Source: Hymenolepis diminuta
Lineage: Eukaryota; Platyhelminthes; Cestoda; Cyclophyllidea; Hymenolepididae
Reading direction: 5' to 3'
Length of the DNA: 64,000 bases
Assembly: GCA_900708905.1 (NCBI GenBank)
Contig: CAADRB010000108.1
Location: 19,061 to 83,060 of the forward strand
Under the pieces are notes generated by a model. That model had not been told where the DNA came from. It made no database searches and saw only the letters and a program-made list of their open reading frames with translations. The first letter of the stretch is position 1. Each line of letters begins with the position of its first letter. Below, in pieces: positions 12,201-21,510 of the stretch. The position numbers and the translations under genes are program-made.

Positions 12201-13296
12201 AATCTCTCGAAATTTGGAAAAAGGAATTGAATTAATCAGGCCGACCATATTATTCAATCAACCGGTTCGTAAACACTGGATGTCGAGACCAAATAAATAT
12301 GTACAGAAATCCAAGGGATGAATGGTGAAATTTTTATTCTTTATGAGACTTTACTGTTACCCGATTTTAGTTTCTTTTCCAAAATGAAAAATTGTAAATA
12401 ATTTATTAATTGCGTGAGTTATAAGATGCCAGCTAATTAATAAACTTGAAACTAAACTTGTACTACCACCAAATCCAAGTGAACGCGTTTTTGACTGGGA
12501 CAGCGTAACTATTATTCACTTCTGCCTCGCTCTTGAAAACCGAAAATTGGCAGAGATGTTACCCGATTATCTACAAAGCTATGCTCCAATAGGATAAAGT
12601 TGTTTTCTAAAATCTCCATTCTTGAGGGACATTTTGGAAGAGAGTGTAACTTGTAGAGCGAGCCGTACGATTTATCTAATTTCACTTTTTCCTTATCTCA
12701 GTAAAAGTTTACCGTGTGCACAAGATGCTACGTTTATCTGCTTATCCAAATATCCACACAATAACTCACAGTGGACAAAACTAGACGGCCCCTCTAAGGA
12801 TATCTTAGTTTGGCTCTTTATCGCAACCCAGACTACTCTCGCTTTACTTTCCTTCCACTGACCAATTCATCCTTTAAATCCCTTCTTCTTTTCCCTCTCA
12901 TTAATTTCCATTTGCCTAACTAATATGTAGTCCAACTCAACTCTTGGTTCTTTCCTCCAGTTAGCCTTAGAAAAGTTAGTTCAATAAGTGGGTTTCAAAG
13001 CCTAATACGATCTAGCTCATCCCCCTAACCAACTTATGGTCATTGGTACTCCCTATTGCTTGAATGTATTAATTTGAGGCGATTTCTCAAAGACTTTTAT
13101 TTTCACGATTGTGTATACCTTTACCAATGTCTGGCAACATTTTCCATTACCGAATCTCAAATTCTGGTTATAACCTTTAGATTACTATTATTCAACTATC
13201 AATATAAGTAATGCGTATTAATCAAATAAAAGGTAACTTTTATTAACAAATAGATATAAATAATAAATAGATTTATTGGTAATAAACCAATTAATT
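9259..13296. other. Intergenic, AT-rich, no gene recognised
   Basis: This segment lies between the two shared blocks on the left side of the window. Open frames are short (up to 114 codons) and resemble nothing known to me. A faint similarity to the matching interval on the right may exist near 9730-9785 versus 35925-35980 (shared GTCGGTCTTGCCACTT-like text), but most of the interval does not align. Confidence 0.55.
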
Positions 13297-13488
13297 ATAT
13301 AAATAATTTGATGAATGAATGATCTTGTCTACTATCAATCGATTATTACTTATATTCACAGAAATAATGGTAAATAATTTCAAAATCATTATCTGAAACT
13401 AAAATAATATTTTTCTAATTATTAATAATATAGTAAGTAGATGTCCTAGTAATTTTATTTCAATTGAGGAGTATTTTGCGTGATCATA

Positions 13489-13494
13489 TTTATT
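13489..13494 (-). promoter_or_regulatory. Poly(A) signal AATAAA of the Tctex1 exon copy
   Basis: On the minus strand AATAAA lies 32 bases past the TAA stop, the usual position for a cleavage signal. It supports the reading that the exon at 13527-13692 is a last exon. Confidence 0.6.
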
Positions 13495-13526
13495 TATCGA
13501 TCTCAAATCAGCAGAATACTCTCATT

Positions 13527-13692
13527 TTAATCATGGTAACACGCAAAAATATTGATTTGAATAATAAAATCATCTCTAATGTGTTGAAGGGAAAATTGAC
13601 TGTCAAATTCTGGATTCCAAAGCACCCTTGATGCCACAAACATTGATTGCCCATCCATCTTTGTTATAATGGTGTGAACCACGTACTTGAAT
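13527..13692 (-). pseudogene. Orphan terminal exon of a Tctex1-type dynein light chain
   Basis: The minus strand has an acceptor (CCATTTTTAG|A) and then an open frame of 55 codons to TAA. It reads RFKYVVHTIITKMDGQSMFV, SRVLWNPEFDSQFSL, then INIFACYHD. This is the C-terminal half of the Tctex1 fold: compare the family's RYK-VVQVVIGE, SRC-WD and hydrophobic last strand. It equals the last exon of the gene at 41277-53455, but here no partner exon is visible upstream (14116-26484 on the minus strand). The coding sequence is undamaged, so it may belong to a real second copy whose other exons were lost to a misjoin. The pseudogene label reflects only the missing partners. Confidence 0.7.
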
Positions 13693-14164
13693 CTAAAAAT
13701 GGGAAGAAATAAAACGGCAGTTTAACTTTGTTTAGTTTTGACATAATTAGTAAGAAATGAGTAGGCAACCAGGAATGACTTCAACTTGACACCATTGTCG
13801 TTTTAGTGAAATTATAAACTGTTCTGCAGATCTTTGCAATGAAATTGTGGGATGGGATTTTTTTGAGTTCCTCACTCTCACTTCGATTGCCCTTATTTTG
13901 ACTTTTCAATCTCTTTTCTATCTTTCTCCTTCGACATTTTTTCTCCTTTTCCAATGGTAAACGGTTTTAGATCCATTTTACTTAGCCGCAGTCAATTTCA
14001 CTGACTGGACTTCTCCAAATAAATTAAGTATTGAGCGTATTTTCTATTTGTTCTCAGACAGTTTTACTATTTTAATGGTTATGTCGAGGTGAATTTTTAA
14101 GACAAAACTTACAATGCACAGCTTTCAATACAATGTTTACTGATGGAAAGAGAATGGCAAGTAG

Positions 14165-14535
14165 TGGATTACAAACGTGACACTGGAACCTCTACACTGT
14201 TCCAGTCGTGGTTGGAACATATCCGTCCTTACAACTTCATTGCTTGAAATTTTCGACAGCATTTGTGGTTGGAGCGAGTGTTAGTTTGTAAGAGGAATGA
14301 TTTTCTTAAGCCCATTAGTTGATATAAACTGACGAGATAAATGTGATAGCGATAAAAGGGGCCATTGTCTTTGCATAAATATTGCTTCGATTTTTAAACT
14401 TTCCGTACTCTGATAAGCCGAATAACCGTTCATCACAAATTGGATTAAATAGGCGTTCAAGTTGTTGCGAATGTCAATAAAGGCCGGGGGTGAGGTATAT
14501 ATGGTGATCTCTCAAATTGATAATATTGTGAACAT
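14165..14535. repeat. Interspersed repeat, inverted partner at 47483-47848
   Basis: About 370 bases match the reverse complement of 47483-47848 closely, with scattered substitutions and small indels. Shared text includes ATAAAAGGGGCCATTGTCTT and AATAACCGTTCATCACAAAT. There is no open frame and no clear terminal repeat. It is probably a non-autonomous transposable element of unknown class. Confidence 0.75.
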
Positions 14536-16113
14536 ATCAGTTAGCAGTGGGAGGTTTTACTCATATCCCATGGTTGATTCAAAATCTCTTTTCTTAAAAG
14601 CAGGTCGTCCATCGCAGTTGTATTGCAAGCAGTAAAACATATTCCATTGTGATCTAATTTTAATGCAATATACGGTTATTCAGACCAATTAATGCCTGAC
14701 CTTAAGAAGAGTCGGTCTACATTCAGTGGTTGAGAAGAAATGTGATCTAATATGATATTCCGCAGTTTATAGATTTAGCAGAGTGAAGATGAGATTTATA
14801 AAAATTTAAAGTTAGAAGAACCTTGAGTGCTGGGTTCATTAAAGATTCATGAACTTAATTAAAAAACTAAGTAGATCAACTAATCAGTAAGCTCTGAATA
14901 ACGCCAACATAAACAGCTTGAATGGTTGTTAGTTGAATCTTACATTTAAAAGACTAAAGAAGATAATATCAGGATCTAAATCAATAAGCAACTATCGATA
15001 AGCAACTAACAACAAATCTGAGTTTATACTGATCCGATGGAGATACCTTATGATCCTTAAAAGTAATTTTGATTACTATAAAAAATCAAATGCAAAGGCC
15101 TCACTTGGAGCCAGCTAGTTTTTCATATGGCATATTTTCGAATCTTTTTATATTTAGAAGCTACTGATAGTTTTAAAGACGGTTGAGGATAAAGTGTTCT
15201 CTTAAATTCAAACGGCTAAGGTGTAAATCTCGAATTTCACCAACCATTTAAAAATTTCCCTCATAGCAAGAGAAAGCTTTTGCTCGTAATTATTTAAGTT
15301 TGATCTATTTAAATTGGGAGAAATCACCAAAACTCAGGGCTCCAAAAATTAGTCAAACTTGGAAAGAAGAGAAGATCAAGAAGAAGTTGAAAATTTATGG
15401 TTAGGGTATCAAAAGAGTCTTGCTTAACTTGACTTTTAACCTCGGGTTGAACAGATAGTATGTCTCTTTATAGTTAGTCAAGATTCTGTTATGGTCATAA
15501 AAACTTAAATGAAAAAATATTTCCTTTGAATTTATCCAAGCGGTTTTGAAAAATACACAGCTAGTTTGAAATGGTTAATTAGCAAAAGAACCCCTCATCC
15601 AAGAAATTTTATGATAATTTGAAAACGAGATGAAAATCATGCAATTTACCAATAAACCTTATAAACAAAGACATCAATTTAGTTACCAGAAATTGTAACA
15701 GCACATCCTGAGTCCTGGTGATATTTGATTGATTAAAGCCAAGTATGCTTGACTTACCCCAAAATACAATTCAATGGGAGTAGAATGTCATCGAACCCTT
15801 TCTAATGTGAATTTGTCATCGTAAGATGATAAGATAGAGCCTAGTTCAGGAAGAGTCTAGTTTCATAAACTGATTAGGAACAGTAGAATGAGGAATTTCG
15901 GCAACCCGATGACTCTGATTGTATTATTCTCCGCATTCGTGGGTTCAACAGCAGTGTGTGTCACAGGTTTCATTTCCATCTAGGAACTGGGTGAGTCTGG
16001 GCTCATCGAATCTTTAATTGTTGATCTTGTTGGTTTTAAAGCTAAAAAATTAAATCAAACTTAAAATATTTAAAGCCAGTAAGTTACATCGTGGTTACAA
16101 TGGTCGAACTTAC
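14536..16113. other. No gene recognised downstream of the DDX1 fragment
   Basis: The next DDX1 exons (motifs Ia, Ib, DEAD, SAT) would be expected here on the minus strand. I find no coding resemblance and no open frame of note. A short direct repeat with 44759-44823 sits at 15446-15510. Confidence 0.55.
15446..15510. repeat. Short dispersed repeat shared with 44759-44823
   Basis: About 65 bases are alike in the same orientation, both containing TTATGGTCATAA and a CAAGAT.TTGTTATGG core. They are probably remnants of one old element. Confidence 0.5.
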
Positions 16114-16305
16114 TTATATGAGGAGTTAGTACCAAATTGTTTATATCAGCAGAATCTAACTTAACGAATCCATCCTTTGGAGGATAATCAAAAGCAGATT
16201 CACCGAAATTCAACAGTAATTCCGCATTTTTCAAACTAACTGAGGGAAAAAGGCCTGCCGAAACCTGGTTCTGAGGTATATCAAATGCCTTTGGGAATCG
16301 CTTTC
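16114..16305 (-). CDS. DDX1: DDX1 exon ending the SPRY domain
   Basis: The acceptor TTGTTTAG|GA at 16306/16305 joins the previous G to give [12 protein letters not shown], matching DDX1's NGKDLGLAFEIP. It continues [20 protein letters not shown] and PPKDGFVKL to the donor ATAA|GTAAGT at 16114/16113 (phase 1). The next exon is not found in the window. Confidence 0.82.
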
Positions 16306-17750
16306 CTAAACAAAAAATAGACATCCAGAGATTCTTTCCATTAGCTAAATCATTCGAACCGAGAATGTACCATTCTTGGACCAACTGATGGTTCGGTTGT
16401 CAAGATCAAGGTAACAACCAATGACATCATTGAGAGTGAAAGATTCACCATAATCATCGAATTGACGACGATGAGATTTCTTTCCAGTACCACCGAAACC
16501 GTAGCTATCGTTGTCTGTCCCAATATCATGAGAAGCTAGGGCAGTGGACCAACCCAATCGACATAAACCATCGTCAGTTATTCGTGCCTCATAGTAGTAC
16601 TTGCCTGAGAAAACGGGGAAAAAGTATGACAACCAAGTCTACTCAAACTAATTCAGTAGAAGAGATCGCCCACTTACCGCCATTTCTGACGCCTTTTGTT
16701 GCTCTTGCACCATGCCACCCAGCAGGGTCACGGCTTTGACAGAGCAGTCCATTGGGGCCAATAGCAAAGCTAGCTGTTCTGTCAAACACGTTTAAGTGCA
16801 CCGGTTCGGAAAACATTGCCGGTTTATTAGCAGCCATAATTACATCTCTCCTGCCAAGAATCATAGTCTGAGTTAATGATAAAAAAGATGGTTAAAAGAG
16901 TTGATCATAGTCTTGTGATAGCATCGTTCGAGTCCTGCGGCTTAGGAGTAGAGAAAAAGCCTCATTGTCATCCACTGACTGACTGAAGGTCGCTGTACCA
17001 TTTTCCGGATAGGTTGTGACCTTTAAAGATGCAGACGTGAGCATATTAATTGGAATGTCTCTATTGCTGCATTGCCACCGACACCATAAAGAACATCCTC
17101 ATGTTGGACATGATTGTTGCTAAGTATTGTGCCATGGCTGCTTCCCGTTGGTCAGTGGAGGTTAACCGATCAGCGAGAGGTAAGCAACAACGGGCGTCTG
17201 AGAGCAACAGGCCCCTGTGCATTGGAATCGGTTTCAGGAATAGGAACAGCTTCTCCTTGAATGTCAGTCAGAAAGATCCAATCCACTTCTTGAACAGCTT
17301 TGGATATTCCGGGCAAGACACCCATTTCTATGAGACAAAATAGGTGAAAAATGTTCAGTCTAAATTATGGATAAAGGAAACTGCAACCGACAAATCAGAG
17401 GCTCAAGAACATGACGCATCTCAAATATAAACGATTATTCAATTGCAAATACCTCACCGAATTTATAAGCGAATTACAAACGAATCAAAACATGTGCAGT
17501 CTTCTGATTAAATAACATTTTAGCAATAATTAATTTGTGTTTGATTGAAAACTTCACGCTTTAAAAGAGACTTTAACACTCGACATCATAATATTTAAGG
17601 ACATTTACTTTATAAATTTAATAACTCGTCAAAAATCATGAGCCTCTTTTTATAAAACTTACCAGTCTCAATAAATTCTGCCTTACCCGAAACCCAATCT
17701 TCTGGATCACCAGTACTGTCTGCTGTTAGCCGAGAGCTGTCACTTACCAT
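16114..17750 (-). CDS. DDX1: DDX1-type RNA helicase, N-terminal SPRY part only; probably defective
   Basis: On the minus strand five exon candidates (17663-17750, about 17242-17327, 16678-16867, 16371-16604, 16114-16305) resemble the start of DDX1, a DEAD-box helicase with a SPRY domain inserted in its first RecA domain. The Q-motif region reads [17 protein letters not shown] then [13 protein letters not shown] reads [65 protein letters not shown] and [12 protein letters not shown]. The order and wording fit DDX1 closely. Two things are wrong. The segment that should carry motif I (GSGKT) is absent: [12 protein letters not shown] passes straight to [18 protein letters not shown]. And nothing of the helicase core follows below 16114. 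A clear donor after exon 2 is also lacking. I infer a truncated or decayed copy, or a SPRY-only gene. Confidence 0.75.
16371..16604 (-). CDS. DDX1: DDX1 SPRY domain exon
   Basis: The acceptor TTCTCAG|GC at 16605/16604 and donor AATG|GTACAT at 16371/16370 keep phase 1 on both sides. It encodes the core of the SPRY beta-sandwich: [45 protein letters not shown] and ISWSKN. There are no stops or frameshifts. The longer open frame extends into introns at both ends. Confidence 0.85.
16678..16867 (-). CDS. DDX1: DDX1-like exon at the start of SPRY, motif I missing
   Basis: The acceptor AACTCAG|ACT at 16868/16867 and donor GGCG|GTAAGT at 16678/16677 (phase 1) bound 190 bases. It encodes [12 protein letters not shown] (DDX1: ILGGGDVLMAA), then [18 protein letters not shown] and [20 protein letters not shown], then ATKG. 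Between MAA and the second segment about 35-45 residues expected in DDX1, including the Walker A Gly-Ser-Gly-Lys-Thr, are not there. Confidence 0.75.
16880..17241 (-). repeat. Probable inserted repeat inside the DDX1 fragment
   Basis: This 360-base interval replaces the place where the motif I coding sequence would be expected. On the plus strand it contains CGTTCGAGTCC (about 16928-16938), close to the tRNA internal B box GGTTCGANTCC, but I see no A box before it. It may be a truncated tRNA-derived SINE, which is an inference from one motif. Confidence 0.35.
17242..17327 (-). CDS. DDX1: DDX1-like Q-motif exon
   Basis: The acceptor TCTCATAG|AA at 17328/17327 is followed by [17 protein letters not shown] and TDIQGEAVP, the DDX1 Q-motif neighbourhood. 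After AVP the family similarity stops and no consensus GT donor is seen. The frame then runs through unrelated residues to a stop near 17171. The 3' boundary given is where similarity ends, not a proven splice site. Confidence 0.6.
17663..17750 (-). CDS. DDX1: DDX1-like first exon candidate
   Basis: ATG at 17750-17748 opens 29 codons ([20 protein letters not shown], then SGKAEFIET) and ends at ACTG|GTAAGT, phase 1. The next exon begins AA ATG GGT, so the split codon becomes Glu and the protein reads FIETEMGVLP; human DDX1 has SEMGVMP there. The phase agreement supports the exon, but the residues before Glu match nothing I know. Confidence 0.45.
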
Positions 17751-17964
17751 CCAATAGGATCATTGGTGCCTCCTGTCCTGACCTAAGCCAGTATATAGAT
17801 TGTTTTGGTACTGACTTTAAAATGCACATCACTGTTCATATTTTTAAAATGTTCTTTTTCAATTTGTGAGAATGAATACCAATTCTTCGGCCATATTAGG
17901 ATTTTTTCAGCAACCTGAAACTCATTAATTGATAAGATAACGGATACGATTGTTTCTATGATGT

Positions 17965-18180
17965 GAACCGGGGCCACATATAGTGAATAGTCATGTAAGT
18001 AGATTAGTTAGGTGGTGGGTGGTAAGCTACCACAACTTATCGGTCAACGAATTAGGGTTCTTATGTAGAGGTTATTTCGTAAGACGCCGATCATGTTATC
18101 AATGTCTTTGAGTGAGATTTGCTATCTGATCATCTATGTGCATGCAAGCACACACAACTGGACCGGCAATAAATACTGCT
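17965..18180. repeat. Old dispersed repeat, member 1
   Basis: It shares GGGGCCACAT at the left end and a TCTATGTGCA..CACACA..GGACC string about 170 bases later with 21278-21510. Divergence is high. A third partial relative may lie at 22296-22365. Confidence 0.4.
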
Positions 18181-21100
18181 ATCGAGATTTTATAGTTGAT
18201 AAGGGAATAATTATGTATGCTCTGAATCTTTCAAAATGATACAAATAACAAAATCGTCATATTTTAGAATATCAGCACTGACATTTAGTATGATACTTAC
18301 CTATCTCAGCGAGACTTGCAAGATTACGTATTTAAATCCAGTGACTGGAAATAAGTACTCGGGAACGGCAAAACATAATTGCATATGTTCTTTAATATGA
18401 AAATCTCTGACTGCCCGAACTAATAGCTTTCATTCTCTTGCCAAAATTAAGACCAATAGGCTTCTCATCTCCCTTCTCGTCTACTATTGTGCTAACTTTG
18501 AAAATATAAACAAATTATGTTCAAATATTTGTATTTTAATTTCCCCCTATTTTAGAATGCGTCGTTTTCGATATTTTTATTAGACCCAATCGAATATTTT
18601 CGATGACCTGACTGAAGCTCATCGGATTCGTTTCTCGTGCACTGAATTATTGATTACTGGGGTTTTATGCTCGTATCCAGATATGCAACTCTAGATTAAC
18701 TGGGTAGTCATTCAGTTTCCCATCTATATATAAACCGTCGTATATTCGAAATAAATATTCAATTGGTTTTATCTTATTACTTCAACAAACAGCTCCAGAA
18801 CTCGCTGTCGGGGAATCACAACTGGAATGTGCAGATGAATGAAGATAGATTTAGAGGAAGGATACTTGACTGCATGTTTCAAGAATATTACGAAATTTAA
18901 GCGGTGTTTCAAGTGATCGATTATTCAATCGGGCACGCCATACGTTTTGGATTATTATGAGGTAATAAAGTGGTTTAACATATTTTAACTATTAGGGCAT
19001 TGTAGTCAATGCACATCTATGGGGTCATGATCTGATGTCCATTTGACCTCACGTAGACACCAGAACCGTCAAGCGAACTGAGTAGTAGGAGAGTTGTTAG
19101 ACAAGTAGTTTAGAATTAGAGCGAAGCGTGGATGCTCACTCTCCTCAAGTCTAGTGTTAGGAAGGCTTCATTTATGTGTTGTTCACAGGGTGACTGAAAA
19201 TAAGTGTCCGAGAGTGTGGCAAGTTATCGACGCACCATAAAGTTCGGAACCAAACCGTTCTAATGAAGAAGTACTCGCTCAAATCTACACAACTGTCAGT
19301 GGGAATTGTCATGCTAGACACAAGACTACAGGCTTCATAATGTAGTTTCGAGCGGTTTAAGGAATTATAGACAAATACTTGAGTACAAATCGGATTTCAG
19401 ATAAAACATCATGTGTGATCTTATTTATGATAAGAAGTGCTTTCCATTTAATTTTAAAATAGGAAGGTACATCTCACTCACCCTTTTTACTAATTAGTTA
19501 TGGCTAATTCGATTGATATTGCCCTAAAAGTTCAAAAAGATCAACTCAACAAAGAGAGAAGGTTGCTTTATAAAAAATACACCAACTAAGCATATTTGGG
19601 GAAAAATATATCAGAGAATAACAAACACCCAAATCAGATCAACAGAAATGGATGGGAAATATGCGAATTGAGTAGAGGGGTCGACGTATAACCTTGAAAC
19701 TAACATTTGCTGAAGGGGAGAAAAGCAAAATGAAGTACTTAAGTTCTGAAAATTAAGGCATTCTTAATAGCATGATTGGCGATAGGAACCTCCTTCAAGG
19801 CTTGAGATATTTGAGAAGTTAAAAAATAGTTAGCTTTGAAGGTGATAAGATAAGGTGATGAGGCTATCGTGATCGAGGTTTTCCCTAGCACTTTCTATAT
19901 CGCATGTTGCATTCTTGAGCATTCTACTACCTCTCGAATGCCTCAATATTGAGTTAATGAGTCCAACCCACCTAGTCAAATAAATTCCCAGTGACATTGT
20001 ATCCCAGAGTCAGATGTAACAGAAATTGAATACTTCAATTCAAATAAGGTACAAAGGGGGTTATTTTACAAGACTCTGTTTCCCATAGCTTTAATTGGTA
20101 AACAAAAGCGTTGCTTGGACATACTCTGTGTCCCAAAATGACGACAGGATGCAAAATTCTGATAAAATCTAAGATGGCTGAAAAGAGAGTGAGTGACTCA
20201 TCACACTAATTGGTTCTAATGGTCTAGGTTGCTGATAAAAGTGAGTACCGGTACCCAAGTATTCGACGGTTCTAGAAATCAGTTCATTTTTGGAATTAAG
20301 GTGCCCCTATCTACGCTTAATTGGAATCCTTTAATGTTCTTTTTAAAAATAACTTTGGTGATAGTCAATATGTAAGAGTTAATCTCCAGCGTCATGAATC
20401 TGGCCTGTTGATTATCTAATTAACTTCACAGAAGGGTATAAATAACTTGATATGCTCTAACCTTCTCAATATTCTTCTTCAGCGTGATTAGATGTTCGAA
20501 ATTGCTGCCACTAATTTAACGGTCATAAGCTTGCGAGGAGAAAGACTTTAAGCGACCAAGTCTATCAGTTGATTTCATGATACTCATCACTTTTAGCCTT
20601 CATAACAGTTTGTTTTCAATCCATGCAGTCTTTAGTCGATAACTTTAAGAAATTCAAATAATTCCTTCTTCATCTCAGTTTCTTATCCTCTTTCTCACTT
20701 ATTCAATTGAAAATTTAATTGGAGATTCGAGCAATGAAAGCCAAATAGGCATTTTGTTACTTCATTTATTGTTAAATGGCAATATGGATCTGTTATTTTC
20801 TAAACACCGCTTTCAAATTGGGGCAAAGGTTATTCTCGGCTATGTCAATGTTAATACAGTTAAATCAATTTTTCCGTACGGTTTTTAATACCCAATTAAT
20901 GGAACCCGACTTAGCTGTTGCCCTTCCAATCTGTTACCCTCTACCAAACAACAAAATGGAATACGACAGTTGTATTGAAAACAGCAAAGGAGATCCCTGA
21001 CATATACCAAGTTAGCTGAATTGATTGAAGTGTTAAGTCTTCCTTCGAAGGTACATATAGACATCTTACAGATATATCCCTCTGGTCTTACCGAGAGGAA

Positions 21101-21277
21101 TATAAAAATATGATCAGTGGAGTCTTTGTGGTAATGAAAGTTTCTAGAAGTGTGATATTTTAGTTCTCCTACATTCTAGCTGCTAATATATGAAGAAAAA
21201 AATAGAAAATACGAAATAGAACACAATAGAAGACAAAATCAAGCTTATGTACCTGTAATAACGTGAAGGGCGAATCT

Positions 21278-21510
21278 GTCGGGGCCACATCAATCGATTA
21301 GAAGGAATAGGTAGCATAGGTAGGTCACTCATGTTGCCAGATCAGTTCGGAGGTGGCAGACTAGCCACTCCAATTTATAAATAAGTAAATTACGTTTATA
21401 TACAAAACATTTCTTCGTCAGACTTCGTCGTCGGTGTCTCGGCGTGATGATCGACATCTGTTTAGGTATCTATGTGCAAACACACAAACACACAGCGGGA
21501 CCACTTGTGT
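21278..21510. repeat. Old dispersed repeat, member 2
   Basis: This is the counterpart of 17965-18180, with GGGGCCACAT and, about 185 bases on, TCTATGTGCAAACACACAAA then GGGACCA. The middle (TTCGGAGGTGGCAGACTAG near 21350) resembles TTCGAAGGTGGCTGAGAAG near 22317. Confidence 0.4.

Larger units (their letters stand above)
13297..14115. repeat. Second shared block, copy 1 (Tctex1 exon block)
   Basis: It aligns in the same orientation with 41048-41866. About 13440-14060 is nearly identical to its partner (I count about three mismatches), while the first 140 and last 50 bases are visibly more diverged. Its left end coincides exactly with the outer edge of an LTR in the right-hand copy. Confidence 0.88.

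Noticed and set aside
16926..16940. A tRNA gene at the TTCGAGTCC motif
   Set aside because: No A box, acceptor stem or cloverleaf could be formed; at most a SINE fragment.
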